A stretch of 33,122 nucleotides of DNA from Clostridium sp. (GTDB lineage: Bacteria > Bacillota > Clostridia > Lachnospirales > Lachnospiraceae): NCBI GenBank assembly GCA_031275405.1, contig JAISOV010000037.1, forward strand, positions 1 through 33,122, read 5' to 3'. Under the pieces are notes generated by a model. It had not been told where the DNA came from. It searched no databases and saw only the letters and a program-made list of their open reading frames with translations. Shown here in pieces: positions 15,314-22,122 of this stretch. A program made the position numbers and the translations under genes. Each line of letters begins with the position of its first letter. Within the stretch, counting starts at the first letter, position 1.

Positions 15314-16390
15314 CTACCTCGTAAATTTCGTCCACAGCTCGTCGTACCGCTCCAGTTTCTCCGCGGGCAGATCCAGGACATACTCCCCCCTGCCGAAAAC
15401 CGCCGGGGCGATGTTGGAAGCGGGGTTATTCTGATAACTGTCGGGCAGAAGCGAAACGGCGGCTGCATTGGGGTTGGTGTACGGATATTCGTCCGTGACG
15501 AGCTTGCTCACGTCGGGGCGGAGCAGGAAGTCCAGGAACTGATTCGCGGCGGCGGCGTTCTTGGCGCCTTTGAGTATGGCAAGGTTATCCAGGAAAAGGT
15601 AGCAGCCCTCGTCCGGGAAGATCACCTCGAAATTGCCGCCCTCCTCGATACAGATCGCAATCTCGGCGCTCCAGATATAGCCTATCGAAGTCTCGCCGGA
15701 AAGCATGGCGGACTTGGGAGAGTCGCTGTCCAGAAGCTTGATGTTGCCTTTGAGCGCGCTCAAGAACCCGTCAACCTCCTCCAGCTCGGCAGCGTCCGTG
15801 GTGTTCAGCGAATATCCCAGAGATTTTGCCGCCGCTCCGATGACCGCGCGCTGATCGTCCAGCGCGACGATGGAATTCGCGTACTTCGGGTCAAGCAGAT
15901 CGGAGAAAGACGTGATCTCGTCCGTGACCTTGTCGCGGTTTACCACGAGCGCCGCGACCCCGCCCATATACGGCACGGAGTAAACATTGCCCGGATCAAA
16001 GCTCGGGTCGAGATACCCTTCGCCGATGTTTGAGAGGTTCGTCAGGACCGCCTTGTCGATCGGCTGGAGCAGTCCCTCGTCGATCATCATCCGGACCATA
16101 TAGTCGCTGGGTACCACGACATCGTAAATCCCCTCGTTGGACGCCTTGACTTTCGCGAGCATATCCTCGTTGGAGCTGTAGGTCGAGACGTTGACCTTGA
16201 TCCCCGTCTCCTGCGTGAACTTGTCGAAGACGCTCTGGGGCATATACTCCGTCCAGACGAACACGTTCAGTTCGCCCGCGCTCCCTCCGCCCGCAGGCTT
16301 TTGGCCGCAGCTGGACAGGAACGCCGCCAGAAGCGCCGCCAGCGTGAGCAGAACCGTGAGTTTTCCTGCTTTCTGATGTTTCATTTTCAT
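15314..16390 (-). CDS. potD: Spermidine/putrescine ABC transporter substrate-binding lipoprotein
   Basis: 358 aa. A lipoprotein signal peptide is plain: basic MKMKHQKAGK, hydrophobic core, and lipobox LSSC with the cysteine at residue 28. The mature protein opens NVFVWTEYMPQSVFDKFTQE, the typical PotD/PotF start, and carries YDVVVPSDYMV, VPYMGG and SIGYIWSAEIA. It would capture polyamines outside the membrane and hand them to PotBC. The start at 16390 has AAAGGAG 8 nt upstream. PotC ends 14 nt before it, so all four pot genes are one transcript. Putrescine versus spermidine preference cannot be read with confidence; the downstream patA suggests putrescine. Confidence 0.93.
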   Translation of the reverse strand: MKMKHQKAGKLTVLLTLAALLAAFLSSCGQKPAGGGSAGELNVFVWTEYMPQSVFDKFTQETGIKVNVSTYSSNEDMLAKVKASNEGIYDVVVPSDYMVRMMIDEGLLQPIDKAVLTNLSNIGEGYLDPSFDPGNVYSVPYMGGVAALVVNRDKVTDEITSFSDLLDPKYANSIVALDDQRAVIGAAAKSLGYSLNTTDAAELEEVDGFLSALKGNIKLLDSDSPKSAMLSGETSIGYIWSAEIAICIEEGGNFEVIFPDEGCYLFLDNLAILKGAKNAAAANQFLDFLLRPDVSKLVTDEYPYTNPNAAAVSLLPDSYQNNPASNIAPAVFGRGEYVLDLPAEKLERYDELWTKFTR

Positions 16391-16404
16391 TGCCGTTTCT
16401 CCTT

Positions 16405-17226
16405 TCAGCTTTTGGCCGTCTTTTTATTCGCGTGATACGTGGCGATCTGACTGATGAGGACGACCGTGAAGGTCGCCAGAATCACGACAGAACTGAGCGC
16501 GTACACGTCCGGACGGACGCCGGAGCGCACCTGCTCCATGATCTTAAGCGGGAAGGTCGTCGCGGACGGCCCTGTCGTAAAGTAACTGATGATGAGGTCG
16601 TCAATAGAGAGCGTGAAGGCCAGTATCGCGCCGCTTAGGATCCCCGGCAGGATGATGGGAACGGTGATCCCGAAGAAGGTCCTGATCCTGTTCGCGCCCA
16701 GATCCATCGACGCCTCCTCCACGCTGCGGTCAAAGCCCGTCAGCCGCGCGCGCACGGTGAACACCACGAACGGGATACAGAACGTCGTGTGCGCCAGTAT
16801 CATGCTGCCAAGTCCCAGCGGCACGGACACCAGGGAGAACACGGACAGCAGCGCGATGCCCAGAACGATCTCCGGTATGACTACCGGTATATACAGCAGC
16901 CCGTCGATCACGCTCCTGCCCCGGAACTGATACCGCGACAGGCCGACCGCGGCCAGCGTTCCGATGACCGTGGCCAGAACCGTACTCACGCCGGAGACGA
17001 TGAGCGTGTTCGCGAAAGATTCCAGCAGCGCGGCGTTCTTTACCATCTCCCCGTACCACGCGAGGGTGAACCCCTCAAAGAGAATGTTGCGCTTAGACAC
17101 GTTAAACGAGAACAGGATGATCACCGCAATCGGCGCGTAGAGGAACAGATACACGAGCGCGGAAAATACCGCGCTGCCCACGCCGCGTATACGCCGTCTG
17201 CGCAGGGTTTTTGTCTTCCTATTCAT
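16405..17226 (-). CDS. potC: Spermidine/putrescine ABC transporter permease PotC
   Basis: 273 aa with about six membrane segments. The binding-protein-dependent permease (EAA) loop is seen at EEASMDLGANRIRTFFGITVP near residue 190, where PotA docks. Ends with IATYHANKKTAKS. The start ATG at 17226 overlaps the potB TGA (ATGA) and is preceded by GGGAGGGG. Family length is normal. Confidence 0.92.
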   Translation of the reverse strand: MNRKTKTLRRRRIRGVGSAVFSALVYLFLYAPIAVIILFSFNVSKRNILFEGFTLAWYGEMVKNAALLESFANTLIVSGVSTVLATVIGTLAAVGLSRYQFRGRSVIDGLLYIPVVIPEIVLGIALLSVFSLVSVPLGLGSMILAHTTFCIPFVVFTVRARLTGFDRSVEEASMDLGANRIRTFFGITVPIILPGILSGAILAFTLSIDDLIISYFTTGPSATTFPLKIMEQVRSGVRPDVYALSSVVILATFTVVLISQIATYHANKKTAKS

Positions 17227-18248
17227 GCCACCCCTCCCAAATCGTCCAGCTTCCCGCCCGTCGCCGTATAACATTTCACCAGGAACAGCGTAAACACGAT
17301 CAGCATGACGGACATCGCCGCGCCGAACGGCCAGTTGAACGATTCCTTGAACTGCCGCTCGATGACGTTGCCGATGAGCTGGCTCGTGCCGCCGCCCATG
17401 AGGTCGGACACGAAGAAGAAGCCCAGCGACGGGATGAACACCATGATCGACCCGGAGAAGATCCCCGGCGCGGTGAGCGGGAGCGTCACCGTGCGGAAGG
17501 TGTGAAACGGCCTCGCGCCCAGATCCGCCGACGCCTCCAGCAGTCCTCTGTCCAGCTTTTCCACCACCGTCGTAATCGGCATGACCATGAACGGCAAAAG
17601 CGTGTACACCATGCCAAGGACGACCGCCCCCCGCGTGAACATCATCTCCAGCGGCGCATGAATCAGGCCAAGCTTCTGCAGCAGCACGTTCAGGTATCCG
17701 TTCGCGCCCAGAAGCGTCCTCCAGGCGTAAAGACGGATCACGCTGTTCGTCCAGAACGGGAGCATTAAGAGCGCGGTCATGATCGTCCTGCGCATGGAAG
17801 GAGCGTGGGCGATGACCGTCGCGAACGGATACGCGACCAGTACCGCGATCACCGTAGTCGCCCCCGCGATCAGCAGGGAGTTGCCATAAATCCCCGCGAT
17901 GGTCGGGTCAAAGAGCTTGGCGTAGTTGCGCAGCGTGAACGCGAACCGGATGTTGTGCGCCGAGTCCGTGGAACAGAAACTCAGGACAAGCATGTATAGC
18001 AGCGGCACCGCGATGAGCAGTACCAGCCACGCCGTGACCGGCGATACCATGACCAGCAGCGGCACCGTCTTGGGGCGGAAACGCAGACGCGTCTTGGCGC
18101 ACGGGCCGCCGGGCCGCCGCTCCGCCGCAGACCTCACGTCAGCGTGGGAGGGCGCCCGCCGCGGAGGAAGGTTTGTGAAGACCTTTTTGTTTGTAAATAC
18201 CCTTTTAACAGAAGCGGGGAAGCCCCCGCTGATGTGGCATCCGTTCAT
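17223..18248 (-). CDS. potB: Spermidine/putrescine ABC transporter permease PotB
   Basis: 341 aa, about 40-50 longer than usual. Six membrane segments begin near residue 65 (TVPLLVMVSPVTAWLVLLIA). The EAA loop is LLEASADLGARPFHTFRTVTLP near residue 245. The ATG at 18248 overlaps the potA TGA as ATGA, so this start has strong positional support. It gives a basic, Pro/Arg-rich N-terminal extension (RVFTNKKVFTNLPPRR...) that other PotB proteins lack. Translation may really begin further in, or the extension may be real. Confidence 0.9.
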   Translation of the reverse strand: MNGCHISGGFPASVKRVFTNKKVFTNLPPRRAPSHADVRSAAERRPGGPCAKTRLRFRPKTVPLLVMVSPVTAWLVLLIAVPLLYMLVLSFCSTDSAHNIRFAFTLRNYAKLFDPTIAGIYGNSLLIAGATTVIAVLVAYPFATVIAHAPSMRRTIMTALLMLPFWTNSVIRLYAWRTLLGANGYLNVLLQKLGLIHAPLEMMFTRGAVVLGMVYTLLPFMVMPITTVVEKLDRGLLEASADLGARPFHTFRTVTLPLTAPGIFSGSIMVFIPSLGFFFVSDLMGGGTSQLIGNVIERQFKESFNWPFGAAMSVMLIVFTLFLVKCYTATGGKLDDLGGVA

Positions 18249-19375
18249 TGCGCGCCTCCCGTATACCGACTTAAATCCACGCCGTCGATAGCGTTGTATA
18301 TCCCGCCGGAAGGCGATGGGATGACCACCGCGTCGCCCGGACGCCAGTAGATATACCGCGCCTGGCCCGCCGGAGGAAGCGGCTGCCCCGGCGCGGTCGT
18401 GATCTTGACCTCCTGCCCGCCGACGAGAGAGACAATGCTTTTGATACTCGACCCGATATAGATGTTCTCCCGCACGAAGCCGCCGAGCGTAAAGCCCTCC
18501 GTCGGCGTCTCGGAAAACAGCGTCTTTTCCGGCCGAACCGATAAATAGACCAGCTCTCCCTCGCTCCACGACTCCGCGCCGCCGGCCAGCACCATGCCCG
18601 TCTCCGTCGCGTACTGTACGGTCTCTCCGGCGCGCCGCCGCGCCACGGCTTCAAACAGATTCGTCTCACCGATAAAATCCGCCACGAACTTTGTCTTGGG
18701 CTTTTCGTAGATCTCGTCCGGCGTACCCAGCTGCTCCAAGACCCCGGAGTTCATGACCGCAATGCGGTCGCTCATGGTAAGCGCTTCCTCCTGGTCGTGG
18801 GTCACGTACAGGAACGTAATGCCAAGGGATTTTTGCAGGTTTTTCAGCTCGATCTGCATCTGCTTGCGCAGCTTCATATCCAATGCGCCCAGCGGCTCAT
18901 CCAGCAGCAGCACCCGCGGGTTGTTGATGATTGCCCGGGCGATCGCCACGCGCTGCTTCTGCCCGCCGGAAAGCTGCTGGGGATAGCGCCTGTCGTACCC
19001 CGCAAGCTGAACCATGTTCAGCGTGGCCTCGACCCGCCGGGCGATCTCGCTTTTTCTGACCTTTTTCATTTTCAGGCCATAGGCAACGTTTTCCGCGACA
19101 GTCATGTGCGGGAACAGCGCATAGCTCTGGAACACGGTGTTGACGTTGCGCTCGAACGGCTCCTTTTCCTCCACGCGCTCCCCCTCGACGGCGATCACGC
19201 CGTCCGTCTGCTGCTCGAATCCCGCGATCATGCGCAGCGTCGTCGTCTTGCCGCAGCCGGAGGAACCGAGGATCGACAGGAACTCCCCCTCTTCCACCGT
19301 CATGGACAGGTCTTTGACCACGTGGCTGCCGCCGTAATATTTGTTCACGTTTCTGATTTCTACAATCGGCTTCAT
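18245..19375 (-). CDS. potA: Spermidine/putrescine ABC transporter ATP-binding protein PotA
   Basis: 376 aa. Walker A GSSGCGKTT near residue 40, Q-loop VFQSYALFPHMTV, signature LSGGQKQRVAIARA near 135, Walker B VLLLDEPLGALD and H-loop YVTHDQEEA. The last ~130 residues are the TOBE/MOP regulatory domain (LVYLSVRPEK, GSSIKSIVSL). It powers import through PotBC. The start at 19375 (MKPIVEIRNVNKYYG) has GGGAGGTCATC directly upstream. It lies 99 nt downstream of the PII gene, and that gap contains a strong terminator-like hairpin, so expression probably depends on read-through. Confidence 0.95.
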   Translation of the reverse strand: MKPIVEIRNVNKYYGGSHVVKDLSMTVEEGEFLSILGSSGCGKTTTLRMIAGFEQQTDGVIAVEGERVEEKEPFERNVNTVFQSYALFPHMTVAENVAYGLKMKKVRKSEIARRVEATLNMVQLAGYDRRYPQQLSGGQKQRVAIARAIINNPRVLLLDEPLGALDMKLRKQMQIELKNLQKSLGITFLYVTHDQEEALTMSDRIAVMNSGVLEQLGTPDEIYEKPKTKFVADFIGETNLFEAVARRRAGETVQYATETGMVLAGGAESWSEGELVYLSVRPEKTLFSETPTEGFTLGGFVRENIYIGSSIKSIVSLVGGQEVKITTAPGQPLPPAGQARYIYWRPGDAVVIPSPSGGIYNAIDGVDLSRYTGGAQ

Positions 19376-19404
19376 GATGACCTCCCGTTCTTCGCTTTCA
19401 GCGC

Positions 19405-19441
19405 AAAAAAAACAATGACCCGCCCATGCGGACATCATTGT
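19405..19441 (-). terminator. Intrinsic terminator or attenuator between the PII gene and potA
   Basis: ACAATGA (19412-19418) pairs with TCATTGT (19435-19441), with an inner CCGC/GCGG stem. On the minus strand the hairpin is followed by eight T residues (19405-19412). No promoter is evident in the ~30 nt between it and potA, so the pot genes seem to be reached by read-through. Confidence 0.8.
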
Positions 19442-19474
19442 CCATTGTGCCGCGTATTCACTTCCGCGGAGCGG

Positions 19475-19822
19475 TTATTTCAGCGCTTTCGCCCCCCGCT
19501 CGCCGGTGCGGATACGCATAGCGTCCGCGACGTCGGAAACGAAGACCTTTCCGTCGCCGACCTTTCCGATGGCCAGCTCTTCATGGAGCAGGTTCAGGAT
19601 CTCGCCCGCCGCGTCGTCTTCGACGACAATGACGGCCATGATCTTGGGGATCAGGTTCATCCCCGGAATTTTCAGGCCTTTCAGCTCCCCCGTAACGTCC
19701 CCCTTCTGGATACCGCAGCCCATGACGCTCGTGACCGTAATGCCGCCGACGGCGTGGCTGTTGAGAAGTATTTTCAGCTTTTCGAGACTGTCCGGCCTGG
19801 TTATGACTTCAAGCTTTTTCAT
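19475..19822 (-). CDS. PII family nitrogen regulatory protein (GlnB/GlnK-like, divergent T-loop)
   Basis: 115 aa. PII trimers bind ATP/ADP and 2-oxoglutarate and control partners through the T-loop. The B-loop IGKVGDGKVFV (near residue 87) and C-loop RIRTGE (near 105) are intact, as are Gln and Lys of GIQKG at the T-loop base (Gln39 in GlnB numbering), so ligand binding is likely. The T-loop reads DVTGELKGLKIPGMNLIPK and contains no tyrosine. The uridylylation site Tyr51 of proteobacterial PII is therefore absent. GGGAG lies 5 nt before the ATG at 19822. Instead of the usual amtB or glnA neighbour it heads a polyamine transport and catabolism cluster. Likely partners are unknown: PotA or a transcription factor are candidates by context. 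Confidence 0.92.
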   Translation of the reverse strand: MKKLEVITRPDSLEKLKILLNSHAVGGITVTSVMGCGIQKGDVTGELKGLKIPGMNLIPKIMAVIVVEDDAAGEILNLLHEELAIGKVGDGKVFVSDVADAMRIRTGERGAKALK

Positions 19823-19826
19823 GTCC

Positions 19827-19950
19827 GCTCCCATCCGCCCGCCTTGGCGGGCATACCGCCGGGGAGGCTGAAAGCTCCTTTCAGCCTTGCTCCCATCATC
19901 CGCCCTCCCCGGAGGGTACACACATCGGGGAGACCGAAAGCTTTTTTCCG
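19827..19950 (-). promoter_or_regulatory. Tandemly duplicated hairpin leader of the PII gene
   Basis: Two ~62-nt units (19827-19888 and 19889-19950) share the order, read on the plus strand, GCTCCCAT, CCGCCC, GC-rich hairpin, CGGGGAG, second hairpin around GAAAGCT. The GC hairpin is GCCCGCC/GGCGGGC in one unit and CCCTCC/GGAGGG in the other, so paired bases changed together. The proximal unit contains the Shine-Dalgarno GGGAG of the PII gene and a CTCCC that could sequester it. Confidence 0.6.
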
Positions 19951-20080
19951 TTTTTAGAACCATGCTCCTTCCAAAGTCTGGAGACTTTGTGCGTAGCGCA
20001 AACCTCCGGTGGAAAGAAGGCAATTCCTTCCATCTGCTCCTCCCGCCTGACGACCCCAGGCCTGCAGCCTGGAAAGAAAC

Positions 20081-20120
20081 AAAAAACGAAAGCGGACGCC
20101 AAAGCGCCGTTGCTTTCGTT
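20081..20120 (-). terminator. Intrinsic-terminator-like hairpin at the transcription start of the PII operon
   Basis: AACGAAAGC (20085-20093) pairs with GCTTTCGTT (20112-20120), with an inner GG-CGC/GCG-CC stem. On the minus strand it is followed by six T residues (20081-20086). The hairpin's 5' base coincides with the +1 expected from the promoter 20127-20156, and no minus-strand gene lies upstream for it to terminate. Confidence 0.75.
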
Positions 20121-20126
20121 AGAGGA

Positions 20127-20156
20127 AGTATACCACACTGCTCTGCCCCATGTCAA
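20127..20156 (-). promoter_or_regulatory. Strong promoter of the PII-polyamine operon
   Basis: On the minus strand TTGACA (20151-20156) and TATACT (20127-20132) are 18 bp apart, with an extended TGG before the -10. The start would be near 20120. The leader to the PII gene is about 300 nt. The remaining part of the 558-nt gap 19823-20380, on the side of the plus-strand gene, shows no convincing gene; a TATTAT near 20321 is only a weak promoter candidate for it. Confidence 0.75.
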
Positions 20157-20380
20157 GAGGACGTTTCCTGATTTTCACCAAGAAGATTTTTCCTGTACTT
20201 TTCAGGCGAACAGGAAACAGACCGGAGAACCCCGGAACGGAATCCGAAAAGAAGAGCGGCCCGCCATTTTCACGCTCCTGTTTTTTGGCTCTGTTTCTGC
20301 TTGCAAACCCTGCCCATTTGTATTATGCTTTGATTACGGACGCTATGCTACAGGAGAAGCGGAGGAACGGGGGAGCGGCG

Positions 20381-21304
20381 ATGAACATTTCCATTACAGG
20401 GAACTTGGGGAGCGGGAAATCCAGTATCTGCCGGATCTTAAGGGAAAAAGGCTATGAGGTCGTTTCCGCTGGAACCATTTTCCGGGATCTGGCGATGGAG
20501 CAGAACCTTTCGGTGGAGGATTTCAACCGTAAAGTCAACGAGGACATCAAAAAAGGCGATCATTCGGTAGACGACCTGATCGACCGGCGAACCGCCCGCC
20601 TGGATGCCTCGCGCAGCAACATCGTGTTTGATTCCAGGCTGGCCTGGCATTTTGCGCCCCGGTCTTTCAAGGTCTTTCTCATCGTGGATCTGGACGAGGC
20701 GGCGCGGCGCGTGTACCACGATTCCCTCCGCAGCGATTCGGAGTCCTACGCTTCGGTGGAAGTCTGCCGCAAGGCGCTGATACACAGGCAGGAACTGGAA
20801 AAACAGCGCTTCCGGGAACTATACGGCGTTGACTATTTCAGTATGGAAAACTATAACCTGGTCATAGAAAGCACTTTCGCTTCCCCCGGCCAGCTGGCGG
20901 AGCAGATCCTTGCCCGCTTCGTTCAGTATCAGAGCGGAACGGGCGCTTTCGCGAACGGATTGACCGGAGTGGTCGATCTGAACCCCTCTTCCATCTTCCC
21001 GACGCTGGAATGGACTCAGCTGGAATGGACTCCCATACGGCAGGCGCAGGCCGGGCCGGAGCTTGTCATCGGCCAGGCGGGAAAGACCTGGTTCGCGCTG
21101 CAAGGGCATTCGGCGCTCCTGTCAGCATGGAAGACCGGGAAAGTCTTCCTCCCTGTCCGCGTAGATCCGCTCGCCCGTCCCGCCGTGCTGACCAAGGAGG
21201 CTTATCAGGAATACGAACGGCAGACCGGGAGGACTTTCCGGAAATACCCGGACGAAAGCACAGGGAAAGAAACGAACTTATTACAGTTCGGCAAGGGCAG
21301 CTGA
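20381..21304 (+). CDS. (d)CMP-kinase-like P-loop protein with an extra C-terminal domain
   Basis: 307 aa. Residues 1-185 form a nucleoside monophosphate kinase: P-loop GNLGSGKSS at residues 7-15, then VSAGTIFRDLA as in cytidylate kinases, DSRLAWHF, and a lid with conserved arginines. Residues about 190-307 form a second domain (VVDLNPSSIFPTLEWTQLEW, then QAGKTWFALQGHSALLSAW) that I do not recognise. GHSALLSAW recalls ParB-like His segments only loosely. The start at 20381 is set by GGGGGAG 5 nt upstream. It is divergent from the PII operon and co-directional with the flavin reductase. It could be a genuine CMP kinase or a small-molecule kinase of another specificity. Confidence 0.75.
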   Translation: MNISITGNLGSGKSSICRILREKGYEVVSAGTIFRDLAMEQNLSVEDFNRKVNEDIKKGDHSVDDLIDRRTARLDASRSNIVFDSRLAWHFAPRSFKVFLIVDLDEAARRVYHDSLRSDSESYASVEVCRKALIHRQELEKQRFRELYGVDYFSMENYNLVIESTFASPGQLAEQILARFVQYQSGTGAFANGLTGVVDLNPSSIFPTLEWTQLEWTPIRQAQAGPELVIGQAGKTWFALQGHSALLSAWKTGKVFLPVRVDPLARPAVLTKEAYQEYERQTGRTFRKYPDESTGKETNLLQFGKGS

Positions 21305-21378
21305 CCGGACTGGGCGGAAGCAGCGGCGCGGGTTCGGCGGAGCCGGAGGGGCGGATTCGGCCGGACTGGGCGGAGCGG

Positions 21379-21428
21379 CCTGCCCGCCGACGGTTCCATA
21401 CGTCCGTATCAGGCGGACAGATAGGAGC
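21379..21428 (+). promoter_or_regulatory. Hairpin-plus-Shine-Dalgarno element ahead of the flavin reductase gene
   Basis: CCTGCCCGCC (21379-21388) can pair through CCGCC with GGCGG (21412-21416), enclosing an ATACG/CGTAT hairpin. ACAGATAGGAGCA follows and supplies the ribosome binding site. The same words precede aroF. The rest of the 127-nt gap is GC-rich and contains five GGCGGA words and a 15-nt near-repeat (21304 and 21360). Confidence 0.45.
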
Positions 21429-21431
21429 AAT

Positions 21432-21947
21432 ATGGATTTTCTGGAAATAACGCCGCAGGAATTAAACGAGGGCGCCTGCAAACTGATCGGAAAGGACTGG
21501 ATGCTCGTCACGGCTGGGAACCGGGAAAAAGTCAATACCATGACCGCTTCCTGGGGCGGCCTGGGAGAAATGTGGGCAAGGCCCGCCGCGTTCGTGGTGA
21601 TCCGCCCCACCCGTTACACCAAAGAATTTGTCGATGCCTCAGATACCCTGTCCTTGACTTTTTATCCGGAACGTTACCGAAAAGAGCTTTCCTATCTGGG
21701 AAGCGTGTCCGGACGGGATGAGGACAAGATCCGCAGAAGCGGGCTGACGGTCGCCTTTTATCAGGATACGCCTTATTTTGAGGAAGCCCGGATTGTGATG
21801 ATCGTGAGGAAGCTTTACGCCGACACGTACAGACCAAGCTGTTTTGTGGATCGGAAACTGACCGAAACCCTCTATCCGCAGCACGATTTCCATACACTGT
21901 ACATCTGCGAGATACAGAAAGTGCTGACGGCCGCAGGGAGAAGCTGA
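21432..21947 (+). CDS. Flavin reductase family protein (FMN-binding split barrel)
   Basis: 171 aa. The segment LVTAGNREKVNTMTASWGGLGEMW near residues 26-49, then VVIRPTRYTKEFVDASDTLSLTFY, is the standard flavin-binding pattern of the flavin reductase-like domain. Small Clostridia proteins of this type bind FMN and are thought to shuttle electrons to unknown acceptors. AGGAG lies 6 nt before the ATG at 21432. It follows the kinase-like gene by 127 nt and may share its transcript. Substrate unknown. Confidence 0.85.
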   Translation: MDFLEITPQELNEGACKLIGKDWMLVTAGNREKVNTMTASWGGLGEMWARPAAFVVIRPTRYTKEFVDASDTLSLTFYPERYRKELSYLGSVSGRDEDKIRRSGLTVAFYQDTPYFEEARIVMIVRKLYADTYRPSCFVDRKLTETLYPQHDFHTLYICEIQKVLTAAGRS

Positions 21948-22081
21948 TTCCCCGCAAGGGAGAAGCTGGCCTCCTTGTGGGATCGCCCGGACAAGGTTCC
22001 TGTGCCGCCCGCATGGTATGAGCAGAGAGAGAAGCCGGCTCCGTAAGAGACTGCTTCCCGGACAGGCACCGGAATCCCTCC

Positions 22082-22110
22082 GCCGCATATCCTATAGAAA
22101 GATATGCGGG
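22082..22110 (+). promoter_or_regulatory. Hairpin directly before the amidase ribosome binding site
   Basis: CCGCATATC pairs with GATATGCGG around a 9-nt loop, and GGGAGG follows at once, so the stem ends within or beside the ribosome binding site. A weaker hairpin (CCCGCAAGG with CCTTGTGGG, 21953-21982) lies after the flavin reductase stop. Confidence 0.45.
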
Positions 22111-22122
22111 AGGCGTTTTGGA

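Noticed and set aside
11022..15324. Very long plus-strand frames opposite gabT, patA and the aldehyde dehydrogenase (up to 479 codons)
   Set aside because: High GC at third positions keeps the antisense frames open; their translations are Arg/His-rich and lack motifs.
19896..20156. 86-codon minus-strand frame in the PII leader
   Set aside because: It would have to start upstream of the mapped promoter's +1 and lacks a ribosome binding site; the region is better explained as a structured leader.
22018..22122. Upstream ATG extension of the amidase
   Set aside because: The 35-residue basic extension has no ribosome binding site and passes through the hairpin and GGGAGG that serve the ATG at 22123.
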